Positions 24,805-33,390 of a stretch of 64,000 nucleotides of DNA are shown here, piece after piece; within the stretch, counting starts at the first letter, position 1, and each line of letters begins with the position of its first letter. Made by a program: the position numbers and the translations under genes. The notes under the pieces are model-generated. The model saw only the letters and a list, made by a program, of their open reading frames with translations. It was not told the origin of the DNA and made no database searches. The DNA comes from Stappia indica (GTDB lineage Bacteria; Pseudomonadota; Alphaproteobacteria; Rhizobiales; Stappiaceae): contig NZ_JAIVMG010000009.1 in the NCBI RefSeq assembly GCF_020177335.1, positions 124,001 through 188,000 on the forward strand. The letters are read 5' to 3'.

Positions 24805-26184
24805 TCAGGAAACCGACTGGATCCGCGCTGTTTCTGCGCCCGCCGCCTCGCCCGGCAGCACCGGCTCCGCACGGCCATTGCCCTGGCGCGGACCGATATC
24901 CTTGAGAATCTCCTCCGCGCGGATCGGCATCAGCGACAGGAGAATTTCGCTGAGCCCATGGGTGTGCTCGCAATAACCTTGCGCGTAGATCTTCGGGGCG
25001 AAGTTTTCCGCCCGGCGGATGTGATAGGCCCGCTCGAACACGTAGCGCCCCGCCTCATCCTTCACGAGATACGCTTCCAGGTTCCGCAGCAGCGGCTCGG
25101 GCATGGGGTATTCATAACCGGTGGCGAAGATCGCGACATCGGCGCTCAGGCAATCGGCCTCGCCGCTCATCAGGTCGCGCACCCGCACCTCGGCCCGCCC
25201 GCCAACCTCGCGCGCCTCGGTGACTTCGGAAAACCGGCGGATCTTCAACCGGTTCCGCCCGGTCGCCCGGTCCTGGTAAAGCGCGTCGTAGAGCACCGGC
25301 AGGAGGTCGAAATCCACCGCCGAATGGGTCACGTCGCCATGGCGGGCCAACAGCTCCCGCCGCATTTCCTCCGGCGCCTGGTAGAACATCTCCACCGCCT
25401 CGGGAAAGAAGATCTCGTTGACGAAATGGGTATCGTCCTGCGGCTTGAAGGCAAAACCGCGATGCAGGACGGTGATGTTGGCATTCGGAAAGCCGTTGAT
25501 CGCGTATTGGAACACATCCCCCGCCGTCTGCCCCGCGCCGATGATCAGGATGTCATGGCGGCCCAAGGGGTCGGCACAGATACGCTCCACGGTCTTGCGG
25601 GTGTCGTTCGAATGGCAGATGTGCCCGCCGGTACTGGCCCGGACATTGGCCGGGAACTTCGGCTGACCGCCAACCGCCAGCGACAGGTTGCGGGCGTAGT
25701 GCACGAACGGCCGGCCGGCCCCCCGGTCCACCCCGTCGATCCGCAAACAGCGCACGGTGCCATCTTCGCTCTCAACCGGCAGAATTGAGGTCACCTCGGA
25801 GCGATAGGCCACCCGGTCTTCGAAGAATTTCGCGACCCAAAGATAATAGTCACTGTACTCCTGCCTCGACGGGAAGAACGTCCGCAAATTTATGAATTCA
25901 TGAAGTCTGTTCTGGCAATACAGGTAATTCAGGAAGGTATATTTACTCTGAGGATTTCGCATCAACGCCAGATCCTTCAGGAAATTGACCTGAAGCTTCG
26001 AATCCGGCAGAAGCATCTCTGGGTGCCAGACGACCTCTTCGCGTTTTTCGAGGAAGAACGGCTCGCTTTTCTCGTACCCTTCCCCTGAATTCATTTCCCG
26101 CGCCGCTACGGCAATTGCGAGATTTGAAGGGCCGAATCCGATGCCAACAAGATCATGAACAGGCTGGCCTCTCAGAATTTCCAT
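24805..26184 (-). CDS. L-ornithine/L-lysine N-monooxygenase (SidA/PvdA/IucD family)
   Basis: 459 aa from ATG 26184, preceded by GGGGGG six bases away. FAD motif VGIGFGPSNLAIAVAARE is near residue 13, the family segment WHPEMLLPDSKLQVNFLKDLALMRNP near 55-80, NADPH motif IIGAGQTAGDVFQY near 235, and the IFATGYEYP motif near 375. The family uses NADPH and O2 to hydroxylate the side-chain amine of ornithine or lysine. Such products feed hydroxamate siderophores, piperazic acid or N-N bond formation. No acyltransferase, formyltransferase or siderophore receptor is nearby. The first 300 bases or so are visibly richer in A+T than the rest of the gene and its neighbours. Confidence 0.92.
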   Translation of the reverse strand: MEILRGQPVHDLVGIGFGPSNLAIAVAAREMNSGEGYEKSEPFFLEKREEVVWHPEMLLPDSKLQVNFLKDLALMRNPQSKYTFLNYLYCQNRLHEFINLRTFFPSRQEYSDYYLWVAKFFEDRVAYRSEVTSILPVESEDGTVRCLRIDGVDRGAGRPFVHYARNLSLAVGGQPKFPANVRASTGGHICHSNDTRKTVERICADPLGRHDILIIGAGQTAGDVFQYAINGFPNANITVLHRGFAFKPQDDTHFVNEIFFPEAVEMFYQAPEEMRRELLARHGDVTHSAVDFDLLPVLYDALYQDRATGRNRLKIRRFSEVTEAREVGGRAEVRVRDLMSGEADCLSADVAIFATGYEYPMPEPLLRNLEAYLVKDEAGRYVFERAYHIRRAENFAPKIYAQGYCEHTHGLSEILLSLMPIRAEEILKDIGPRQGNGRAEPVLPGEAAGAETARIQSVS

Positions 26185-26195
26185 ATCGCCCCCCG

Positions 26196-26215
26196 AATGA
26201 AAACATGATTTCATT
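26196..26215. promoter_or_regulatory. Inverted repeat upstream of the N-monooxygenase/NRPS operon
   Basis: Arms AATGAAA (26196-26202) and TTTCATT (26209-26215) with a 6-nt spacer lie 11 bp upstream of the monooxygenase start, in the only A+T-rich stretch around. It could be an operator or a weak leader hairpin overlapping the ribosome site. No Fur-type 19-bp box was found. Confidence 0.35.
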
Positions 26216-26373
26216 GAGTGATGATTTTGAGGAATTATCCTATTCAGCTTACAAGCCAGAATTGAAACCGCAAGAGGTATTTTTTCACCAAAACATCCTT
26301 GGGTTACATTCACCATCCTCACGCGGCGCCAGCCACCGGCTCCGCACGGCGCCGGCCGCTGCAGTCACACTCC

Positions 26374-26414
26374 TTGAATTTCAATCATATGATCATATAA
26401 TATATCTCATATGA
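26374..26414 (+). promoter_or_regulatory. Toxin-antitoxin promoter with paired palindromic operators
   Basis: A sigma70-like promoter with -35 TTGAAT (26374-26379), a 16-bp spacer and a perfect -10 TATAAT (26396-26401). The palindrome TCATATGA occurs at 26385-26392 and again at 26407-26414, exactly 22 bp (two helical turns) apart, straddling the -10. This is the layout expected for autorepression by the Xre-like antitoxin encoded just downstream. Confidence 0.65.
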
Positions 26415-26433
26415 TCCATGAACGAGGCTTGTG

Positions 26434-26847
26434 ATGCCCGCATCCGCCCCTTTGCCACAGCCGGAGCGCATGGCGCCGATCCGGGACCGAGACCAGGTCG
26501 CCGCCATCGTCAGGGCGGTGGTGCGCGCGACCGAGGCATGGGGTCTGACCAACGCGGAGGGCGCGGCACTGTTCGATGTGCCCGTCGCCACCTGGAACCG
26601 GATGAAGGCGGAGAGCTTCAACGGCAGCCTCGATCAGGACAAGGTAACCCGGGCGAGCCTGCTGATCGGCATCTACAAGGGGCTGCGCCTGCTCTTCAAC
26701 GGGCCGCTGACCTTCGGCTGGGTGCGCACCGACAATGCCGGCCCGCTGTTCGGCGGCCGCAGCCCGGCCGAGATCATGATGCGCGGCGGCATTCCGGCGA
26801 TGATGCAGGTTCGCCAGCATATCGATGCCCTGCGAGGTGGCAATTGA
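26434..26847 (+). CDS. Xre/MbcA/ParS-type antitoxin of RES toxin
   Basis: 137 aa from ATG 26434 (GAGG upstream; a GTG sits one codon earlier). An N-terminal HTH-like part (LTNAEGAALFDVPVATWNRM) is followed by the C-terminal toxin-binding DUF2384 domain with its typical LFGGRSPAEIMMRGG ending. It neutralises the RES-domain toxin encoded next and probably represses its own promoter through the two TCATATGA palindromes. Confidence 0.9.
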   Translation: MPASAPLPQPERMAPIRDRDQVAAIVRAVVRATEAWGLTNAEGAALFDVPVATWNRMKAESFNGSLDQDKVTRASLLIGIYKGLRLLFNGPLTFGWVRTDNAGPLFGGRSPAEIMMRGGIPAMMQVRQHIDALRGGN

Positions 26848-27548
26848 CCGACCGGCAGGACATTCCTCAAACCGACTTCACCGATCCCGACACCATCCGC
26901 CTGATCGCCACCGCCCATATCGATGAACCGGCCATGGCCCCGCTCGCCGACACGGCCGAGGACCTGGCCGTGCTGGAGGCACTGGAAGGACTGACCTCGC
27001 GCCGCCGTGCCCTGGCCATGCCGCTGCCCGCCGGCCTGCTGCCTGAGGAGCTTCTGACCGAGGCGCATGGCTATGGCTGGAGCTACATCAACGCCGCCTT
27101 CTGCTACACCCGCACCACCGGCAACCGTTTCAACGGCCCGGAGCGCGGCGCCTGGTACGCCACCTTTGGCCCGAACGCGGGGCCCACCGCCCGGGCCGAG
27201 GTGGCCTGGCACCTGACCCGGGAGCTCGACGCGACCGGGATCTACGACAATGTCACCTGTTACCGGGAGCTCCATGCCGGCTTCACCACCCGGATGCATG
27301 ATCTCAGGGGGTTTGCCGGCGCGCCCTTCCTCGACCCCGACCCGGAAACCGCCTATCCCGCCGGCCAGACGCTGGCCCAGGGCCTGCGCCAGACCGGTTC
27401 GGCCGGGGTGCTCTACCCCTCCGCACGGGGCAACCAGGGCCTGTGCCTTGCCGCCTTCCGCCCCAATCTCGTTCAGAACATTCGCCAGGGCGCGACCTGG
27501 TGTTTCACCTGGGCCGGCGAGCGGACCCCGGCCATGGACCGGATCTGA
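26844..27548 (+). CDS. RES-domain toxin (NAD-targeting family)
   Basis: 234 aa if the TTG at 26844 is used; this overlaps the antitoxin stop as TTGA, implying coupling. The first in-frame ATG is about 30 codons later. The RES fold is marked by FCYTRTTGNRFN, GAWYATFG with ELHAG downstream, and a conserved Ser in GVLYPSAR. RES toxins degrade or phosphorolyse NAD+. The reading frame is also open upstream through the antitoxin gene, but that part is out of its frame and not real. Confidence 0.87.
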   Translation: MTDRQDIPQTDFTDPDTIRLIATAHIDEPAMAPLADTAEDLAVLEALEGLTSRRRALAMPLPAGLLPEELLTEAHGYGWSYINAAFCYTRTTGNRFNGPERGAWYATFGPNAGPTARAEVAWHLTRELDATGIYDNVTCYRELHAGFTTRMHDLRGFAGAPFLDPDPETAYPAGQTLAQGLRQTGSAGVLYPSARGNQGLCLAAFRPNLVQNIRQGATWCFTWAGERTPAMDRI

Positions 27549-27565
27549 CGTCCATTCGCGCCCAT

Positions 27566-28948
27566 CTACCCTGACCGCCCCACACCCGACAAGGTCTTGC
27601 GCAGAAAGCGCAGAAACCGGGGATCGCCCGCCCGGGCGATGTTGATCCGCAGGCCCGGCCGGTGCCCCACCTCATCGACGGCAAAGACCGTGCCCGGCGC
27701 CAGGAAAATGCTGTCACGAGCGGCGGCTTGCGCGAACTCCAGGTCGCTCCAGCCCTCGGGCAATTGCAGATAGGTGTAATAGCCATGGCCCGGCGGAGCG
27801 AGGGTGGTGAGGCCCAGCCCGGCAAGGCCCGCGGCAAGCTGCCGCGCCGCGTCCTCGATCCGCCCCGCCACCCGCTTGAGGTGCTTCTGGTAGCGCCGGT
27901 TGTGGATCATGTCGGCGATCAGCAGCTCGGAAAAACGCGAACTGTTGACCACGGTGATCATCTTCAGCTCGGCCAGCTTGTCGACGATCTCCGGCGCCGC
28001 CGCAATGTAACCGGAGCGAAAACTCGCCGACAGTGTCTTGGAGAAGGTGCCAACGAAGATCACGTTGCGAAACTGGTCGAGCGCGGCCAGCCGCACCCCG
28101 CGCGCGCCCGGCAGGTCGACGAACGGGTCATCATCGACCACGCGAAACCCGAAGGTCTCGGCGGCCTGCAGCACACTATGGGCGCAGGCCAGATCCATCG
28201 AGCTGCCGGTCGGATTCTGCGCCAGCGACTGGGTGAAGAACAGCGCCGGCCGCTCGCTGGCGGCCTTGGCGCGCAGATCCTCCAGATCCGGCCCATTGGC
28301 CAGCCGCCGCACCCCCACATAGCGCACCTGCGCGACCTTCAGCTTGGCGAACAGCGGATAGTAGCCCGGGTCATCCACCAGCACCGTGTCGCCGGGCGCC
28401 AGATAGCGCCGGACGATCAGGTCGAGCGCGTGATTCGCCCCGAAGGTGGTGACGATCTGTTCCGGATCGAGCGCGATATCTTGCGCCCTGTGGCGCGCGG
28501 CGATCATATCGCGCAGGCCACTGTACCCCTTGGGCGAGCCATAGCCGGAACTGTCGGCGATCGCCTCGGTGGAGGCGCCGAAAGTGCGCTTGGGCACCAC
28601 CCCTTGCATCCACGAAGCCGGCGGACGCCCGTCGCCAACCCGCATTTCGTAGTTCTGATCGAGCTGGGCACGCAGCAGCGACACGCTATCCACCGCGTCC
28701 ACCAGATGCCGGGGCGCCGCCTCGCCGCGCGCCTCCCGCCCCGCCGCCGCCACCGTGAACCCGGCCCCCTGGCGGGCGGTCACCAGACCGAGCGACACCA
28801 GCCGGTCATAAGCTTCCACGGCAGTGTTCTTGGACACGCCGAACTCCTCCGCCGCGCGGCGGATCGACGGCAACCGCGCCCCGACCGGCAAGGCGCCCTC
28901 CTCGATCTGCCGCCGCAGATCCGCGACGATCCGCTCGGTTTTGGTCAT
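27566..28948 (-). CDS. MocR-type (GntR-HTH/aminotransferase) transcriptional regulator
   Basis: 460 aa. Winged helix at 1-70 (LPSIRRAAEEFGVSKNTAVEAYDRL), linker, then a fold-type I aminotransferase-like domain from about 105 to the end. The PLP lysine lies in GTFSKTLSASFRSGYI. It is divergent from the HMG-CoA reductase gene across 163 nt and probably controls that operon. A direct repeat AACTGTACC in the gap fits MocR binding habits. Confidence 0.9.
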   Translation of the reverse strand: MTKTERIVADLRRQIEEGALPVGARLPSIRRAAEEFGVSKNTAVEAYDRLVSLGLVTARQGAGFTVAAAGREARGEAAPRHLVDAVDSVSLLRAQLDQNYEMRVGDGRPPASWMQGVVPKRTFGASTEAIADSSGYGSPKGYSGLRDMIAARHRAQDIALDPEQIVTTFGANHALDLIVRRYLAPGDTVLVDDPGYYPLFAKLKVAQVRYVGVRRLANGPDLEDLRAKAASERPALFFTQSLAQNPTGSSMDLACAHSVLQAAETFGFRVVDDDPFVDLPGARGVRLAALDQFRNVIFVGTFSKTLSASFRSGYIAAAPEIVDKLAELKMITVVNSSRFSELLIADMIHNRRYQKHLKRVAGRIEDAARQLAAGLAGLGLTTLAPPGHGYYTYLQLPEGWSDLEFAQAAARDSIFLAPGTVFAVDEVGHRPGLRINIARAGDPRFLRFLRKTLSGVGRSG

Positions 28949-28966
28949 TGCCGCCCCCTCCCGACA

Positions 28967-29021
28967 AACTGTACCAATATTCGTACGAGTATGATTTTCT
29001 CAGAATGCCATGAACTGTACC
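28967..29021. promoter_or_regulatory. Direct repeats in the MocR/HMG-CoA reductase divergent region
   Basis: AACTGTACC occurs at 28967-28975 and 29013-29021, 46 bp start to start. The palindrome TCGTACGA (28981-28988) lies between them. MocR proteins such as GabR and PdxR are known to bind pairs of direct repeats upstream of their target operon, so these are probable operators. Confidence 0.55.
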
Positions 29022-29111
29022 TTTTCTCCAGCCGTCCCTCCGCCTAGGTGAGGAACCCAAAATCGGATCCGTCCGGATCCTGTTCTCCCTGCCGCGACCC
29101 GGAGCCCCTCC

Positions 29112-30413
29112 ATGACGGACACTCTTTCGCCCGCCCGCCAGATCAATTCGCGCCTGGAAGGCCTGCGCGCGCTGGAGCCGGCCGGCCGCCTCGACCTTCT
29201 GGCGGAGACCACCGGGCTCGACGCCGATGCCAGGGCCGCCCTCGCCGGCAAGGGCGCGCTGCCGCTCGACCGCGCCAACGGCATGATCGAGAACGTCATC
29301 GGCACCTTCGAGCTGCCGCTCGGCCTTGCCGCCAATTTCACCGTCAATGGCCGCGACTATCTGGTGCCGATGGCGGTCGAGGAGCCTTCCGTCGTCGCCG
29401 CCGCCTCCTACATGGCCAAGATCGCCCGTGGCTGCGGCGGGTTCACCACCTCCAGCGATCAGCCGATCATGCGGGCACAGATCCAGGCCCTTGGTCTGAC
29501 CGATCCCCACGGCGCGCGCCAGCGCCTGTTGGCGGCGACCGATGACCTGATCGCCATGGCCAATTCCCGCGACACGGTGCTGATCGGCCTTGGTGGCGGC
29601 TGCAAGCAGATCGAGATCGAGGTGTTCGAGACCTCGCCGGTCGGGCCGATGGTGGTGCTGCACCTTCTGGTCGACGTGCGCGATGCCATGGGCGCCAACA
29701 CGGTCAACACCATGGCCGAGATGATCGCCCCGCGCGTCGCCGAGATCACCGGCGGCAACGTGCGCCTGCGGATCCTGTCCAATCTCGCCGACCGCCGTCT
29801 GGCCCGGGCGAGCGTCACCCTCCCCCCCGAGGCGCTGACCACCAGGAGCCTTTCCGGCGCCGACGTGGCGCGCGGCATGGTCGAGGCCTGCACCCTTGCC
29901 AAGATCGACCCCTACCGGGCGGCGACCCACAACAAGGGCATCATGAACGGCATCGATCCGGTGGTGGTCGCCACCGGCAACGACTGGCGGGCGATCGAGG
30001 CCGGTGCCCATGCCTGGGCGGCGCGCGATGGCCGCTACACCTCGCTGACCAACTGGGAGATCGCCGCCAACGGCAACCTGGTCGGCACCATCGAGATGCC
30101 GATGGCGCTCGGCCTCGTCGGCGGCGCCACCAGGACCCATCCGGCGGCGCAGGCGGCGCTGAAGGTGCTGGGCGTCGCCAGCGCCCAGGAACTGGCCGAG
30201 GTCACCGTGGCCGTCGGTCTGGCCCAGAACATGGCCGCGCTCAGGGCGCTGGCCACCGAAGGCATCCAGAAGGGCCACATGACGCTTCATGCCCGCAACA
30301 TCGCCATCATGGCCGGTGCGAAGGGCGAAGAGGTCGACCGGATCGCCAAGGCCCTTGCGGCGGCTGGCGATGTCAGCGTCGGCAAAGCGAAGGAACTGCT
30401 TGGCAGCCAATAG
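29112..30413 (+). CDS. mvaA: Class II (degradative) hydroxymethylglutaryl-CoA reductase
   Basis: 433 aa, class II size. The catalytic Glu sits in [12 protein letters not shown] (near 60), the Lys in THNKGIMNG, the Asp in [12 protein letters not shown], and the His in [11 protein letters not shown] near the C-terminus. In this class the NAD-linked reaction usually runs from mevalonate plus CoA to HMG-CoA. The operon partner HMG-CoA lyase and a TRAP uptake system argue for mevalonate catabolism rather than isoprenoid synthesis. No mevalonate kinase is present. Confidence 0.93.
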   Translation: MTDTLSPARQINSRLEGLRALEPAGRLDLLAETTGLDADARAALAGKGALPLDRANGMIENVIGTFELPLGLAANFTVNGRDYLVPMAVEEPSVVAAASYMAKIARGCGGFTTSSDQPIMRAQIQALGLTDPHGARQRLLAATDDLIAMANSRDTVLIGLGGGCKQIEIEVFETSPVGPMVVLHLLVDVRDAMGANTVNTMAEMIAPRVAEITGGNVRLRILSNLADRRLARASVTLPPEALTTRSLSGADVARGMVEACTLAKIDPYRAATHNKGIMNGIDPVVVATGNDWRAIEAGAHAWAARDGRYTSLTNWEIAANGNLVGTIEMPMALGLVGGATRTHPAAQAALKVLGVASAQELAEVTVAVGLAQNMAALRALATEGIQKGHMTLHARNIAIMAGAKGEEVDRIAKALAAAGDVSVGKAKELLGSQ

Positions 30414-30456
30414 CCGGCAGGACAAAAAACGTCATAAAAAAGGGAAGGAAACACCA

Positions 30457-31497
30457 GTGACGAAATCAAGCAGACGCGATTTCCTGCGCACCGCCGGTGC
30501 CGTGACGCTCGCCGCCCCGGCCATCGTCGCCGCCACGTCGGTGCGCGCCCAAGGGGCCACCAAGTGGCGCATGCAGGCGCTTTGGGGCGGCGGCACCACG
30601 CCGATGCTCTACGAGGAGCGCTTCTGCAAGCGCGTCGCGGAGCTGACCGGCGGCAGCCTCGAGATCACCCCGTTCTCCGGCGGCCAGATCGTCCCCTCCG
30701 CCCAGTCCTTCGACGCGGTGCGCGGCGGCGCGTTCCAGCTGATGAAGACCTTCGACGGCTACACCGCCGGCAAGATCCCGGCGCATGGCTTTTCCTCCAC
30801 CGTTCCCTTCGGCTTTCCCGAGGCGGACCAGTACGAGGCATGGTTCTACGAGCGCGGCGGCCTTGAGCTTTCCCGCAAGTCCTACGCCCCCGCCGGCCTG
30901 ACCTATATCGCGCCGACGGTCTATGGCGAGGAGCCGATCCACTCCAACGTGGAAATCCGCAAGATCGCCGACATGAACGGGCTGAAGGGACGCTTCGTCG
31001 GCCTCGCCTCCGCCGTCATGGCCGACTTCGGCGTCACCGTCTCGCCGCTACCGACCTCCGAGGTCTATTCCGCCCTCGACAAGGGGCTGATCGATTTCGC
31101 CGACCGGGGCGACATCAAGGCCAACTATGAGGAAGGCATCCAGGAAGTCTCCAAGTACCTGATCCTGCCGGGCGTGCACCAGCCGTCCACCGCCACCTCC
31201 TATGTGGCCAACACGGCGGCCTATCAGAGCCTCGACGACCAGCAGCGCGCCGCGCTGGAAGTGGCCGCCCGCGAAGTGTCCGGCGCCCTGCGCCAGAACA
31301 TCATCGTCTCCAACGGCGAATACATCGGCAAGTTCGAGGAGGCCGGCGTCGAGGTCATCACTCTCGATCCGGCGGATGTCGCCGAGGCCCGCGCCAAGGC
31401 GGTCGCCTCCTGGGAGAAGGCGACCAAGGGCGACGAGCTCGCCAAGGCAATGATGGACAGCCAGCGTCAGTTGATGCAGGAGCTGCGGTTGCTCTGA
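30457..31497 (+). CDS. dctP: TRAP transporter substrate-binding protein DctP family, probably for mevalonate
   Basis: 346 aa from GTG 30457, which has a strong AGGGAAGGA site. The Tat-type signal SRRDFLRTAG is followed by a hydrophobic stretch, cleaved near VRAQG. The mature protein has the DctP fold, including the GRFVGLASAVMADFG and PLPTSEVYSALDKGLIDFAD segments. It delivers a carboxylate to the DctQM membrane proteins. Mevalonate is inferred as ligand from the flanking HMG-CoA reductase and lyase genes. Confidence 0.9.
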   Translation: MTKSSRRDFLRTAGAVTLAAPAIVAATSVRAQGATKWRMQALWGGGTTPMLYEERFCKRVAELTGGSLEITPFSGGQIVPSAQSFDAVRGGAFQLMKTFDGYTAGKIPAHGFSSTVPFGFPEADQYEAWFYERGGLELSRKSYAPAGLTYIAPTVYGEEPIHSNVEIRKIADMNGLKGRFVGLASAVMADFGVTVSPLPTSEVYSALDKGLIDFADRGDIKANYEEGIQEVSKYLILPGVHQPSTATSYVANTAAYQSLDDQQRAALEVAAREVSGALRQNIIVSNGEYIGKFEEAGVEVITLDPADVAEARAKAVASWEKATKGDELAKAMMDSQRQLMQELRLL

Positions 31498-31516
31498 CCC
31501 AAGGGCACTCCGACCA

Positions 31517-31543
31517 GCCGCCCGGCGCCTGCCGCCGGGCGGC
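31517..31543 (+). terminator. Intercistronic hairpin after dctP
   Basis: GC-rich inverted repeat GCCGCCCGGC (31517-31526) and GCCGGGCGGC (31534-31543) without a T-run, 20 nt after the dctP stop. It probably stabilises the dctP message or attenuates read-through into the permease genes, the usual way to keep binding protein in excess. Confidence 0.5.
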
Positions 31544-31566
31544 CCATTCCATCAAGAGGCATTGAG

Positions 31567-32058
31567 ATGCAGGCACTCGCACGCGCGGTCACGGCCATGA
31601 ACCGGGCGCTGTTTTCGCTGACCAAATGGCTGGTCTATGCGATCGCGGCGCTGATGCTGTTCGAAGTGGTTTCCCGTTACAGTCTCGCCAACCCGACCTC
31701 CTGGGGGCCGGAACTGGCGACGCTTCTGTTCGGCCCGTTCTTCCTGCTGGGCGGCCCGTATCTGCTGCACACCGGCGGCCATGTCGCCGTCGACATCCTG
31801 TCTGCCCGTGCCACCGGCCGCACCGCCCGTGCCCTTGCCGCCCTGGCCGCACTGATGGCGCTCCTGTTCGGCGCCATCCTGTTCTGGTTCGCCCTGCCGC
31901 TGGCGATGCAGTCCTTCGAATATGGCGAGACCAGCTATTCGGCCTGGAACCCGGTGATCTGGCCGACCAAGGCCGTGCTGCCGCTTGCCGCCCTGCTCCT
32001 GATGCTGCAGGCACTCGCCGAACTGATCTTCGTGTTCTCCCCCAAGGATGCCGCCTGA
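31567..32058 (+). CDS. dctQ: TRAP transporter small permease DctQ
   Basis: 163 aa with four predicted TM segments (starting MNRALFSLTKWLVYAIAALMLFEVVSRY, the characteristic DctQ opening) and a GGHVAVDILSAR loop. It pairs with the large permease DctM, whose ATG overlaps its TGA stop as TGATG. Confidence 0.9.
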   Translation: MQALARAVTAMNRALFSLTKWLVYAIAALMLFEVVSRYSLANPTSWGPELATLLFGPFFLLGGPYLLHTGGHVAVDILSARATGRTARALAALAALMALLFGAILFWFALPLAMQSFEYGETSYSAWNPVIWPTKAVLPLAALLLMLQALAELIFVFSPKDAA

Positions 32059-33380
32059 TGGAAAGCTCCCTCATCCTCGTCGGCATGTTCTCCGCGCTGG
32101 TGCTGCTGATGCTCACCGGCACCGGCCTCGCCTTCGTCCTTGGCGCCATCGCCTTTCTCGCCACCGTTGTGCTGTGGGGACCGGGCGCGCTGATCGTCGC
32201 CGTCCTCAACACCTTCGAGACCATGACCTCCGAATCGCTGATGGCGATTCCGCTCTATGTGCTGATGGCTTCGATCCTGCAGAAATCGGCGATCATCGAC
32301 GATCTCTACGACGCGATGGAAAAGTGGTTCCAGGGCCTTCATGGCGGGCTGGCGATCGGCACCATCGTCATCTGCACCATCATGGCGGCGATGACCGGCG
32401 TGGTCGGCGCCGCCGTCGCGGCCATGGGCATTCTCGCCCTGCCGTCGATGCTGGCCCGGCGCTACAATGCGCCGCTCGCCCTTGGCGCGATCTGCGCCGG
32501 CGGCACGCTCGGCATCCTCATCCCGCCCTCGGTGGTGACCATCGTCTATGCCATCACCGCGCAGATCTCGATCGGCAAGATGTTCATCGCCGGCATCGTG
32601 CCGGGGGGCATCCTCGCCGCCGGCTATTGCCTCTATATCTTCATCCGCGTCCGGCTGAACCCGGAGCTGGCGCCCCGCCCGGAAAACCTGGCCGCCGTGC
32701 CGTTGGCGGTCCGGCTCGCCGCGCTGAAGACACTGATCCTGCCCGCCTTCGTCATCTTCAGCGTGCTTGGAACGATCTACCTCGGCCTGGCCACCCCGAC
32801 CGAGGCGGCCGCCGTCGGCGTGCTCGGCGCCCTGCTGTCGGCCGCCGTCTCCGGCCGGTTGAGGTTTGAAAGCCTGTCCAGCGCCGCGACGGATACCCTG
32901 CGCGTCACCGCCATGATCCTGTGGATCACCATCGGCGCGCGTGCCTTCATCTCGGTGTTCATCGCCACTGGCGGCGCCGACAGCGTGCTCGGCTTTGTCG
33001 AGGGGCTGGAGGCCTCGCGCTGGGTGGTCCTGCTGGCCATGCTGGCGGTGCTGATCCTGCTCGGCCTGTTCCTCGATGAGATCGGCATCATCCTGTTGTG
33101 CGTGCCGGTGTTCCTGCCGATCGTCCACACCCTCGGCTTCGATCCGCTGTGGTTCGGCGTCCTGTTCATGATCACCGCGCAGATGGCCTATATCACCCCG
33201 CCCTTCGGCTACACCCTGTTCTATCTGAAGGGGGTTCTGCCCGAGGGGATCGGCATCGGCCAGGTCTATCGCGGTGTGATCCCGTTCTTCCTGATCCAGC
33301 TTGCCGTGCTCGTCCTGTTCGCCGTCTTCCCGGACATCGTCACCTGGCTGCCGGAAATGGCAACCGCCCAACTGAAGTAG
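32058..33380 (+). CDS. dctM: TRAP transporter large permease DctM
   Basis: 440 aa with about eleven to twelve hydrophobic segments. Conserved DctM blocks include GGLAIGTIVICTIMAAMTGVVGAAVAAMG, GAICAGGTLGILIPPSVVTIVYA and ITPPFGYTLFYLKG. It uses the sodium gradient to move the substrate handed over by the DctP protein. The usable start is the ATG at 32058; the frame is open further upstream only as an overlap with dctQ. Confidence 0.94.
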   Translation: MESSLILVGMFSALVLLMLTGTGLAFVLGAIAFLATVVLWGPGALIVAVLNTFETMTSESLMAIPLYVLMASILQKSAIIDDLYDAMEKWFQGLHGGLAIGTIVICTIMAAMTGVVGAAVAAMGILALPSMLARRYNAPLALGAICAGGTLGILIPPSVVTIVYAITAQISIGKMFIAGIVPGGILAAGYCLYIFIRVRLNPELAPRPENLAAVPLAVRLAALKTLILPAFVIFSVLGTIYLGLATPTEAAAVGVLGALLSAAVSGRLRFESLSSAATDTLRVTAMILWITIGARAFISVFIATGGADSVLGFVEGLEASRWVVLLAMLAVLILLGLFLDEIGIILLCVPVFLPIVHTLGFDPLWFGVLFMITAQMAYITPPFGYTLFYLKGVLPEGIGIGQVYRGVIPFFLIQLAVLVLFAVFPDIVTWLPEMATAQLK

Positions 33381-33390
33381 GAAACGCACA

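Noticed and set aside
24850-26360. Shared 17-nt string CACCGGCTCCGCACGGC at about 24859 and 26336
   Set aside because: A single short GC-rich match with no extended homology; probably chance.
26418-26843. Long plus-strand extension of the RES toxin frame through the antitoxin gene
   Set aside because: The convincing antitoxin lies in another frame over the same bases; the toxin domain only begins after 26844.
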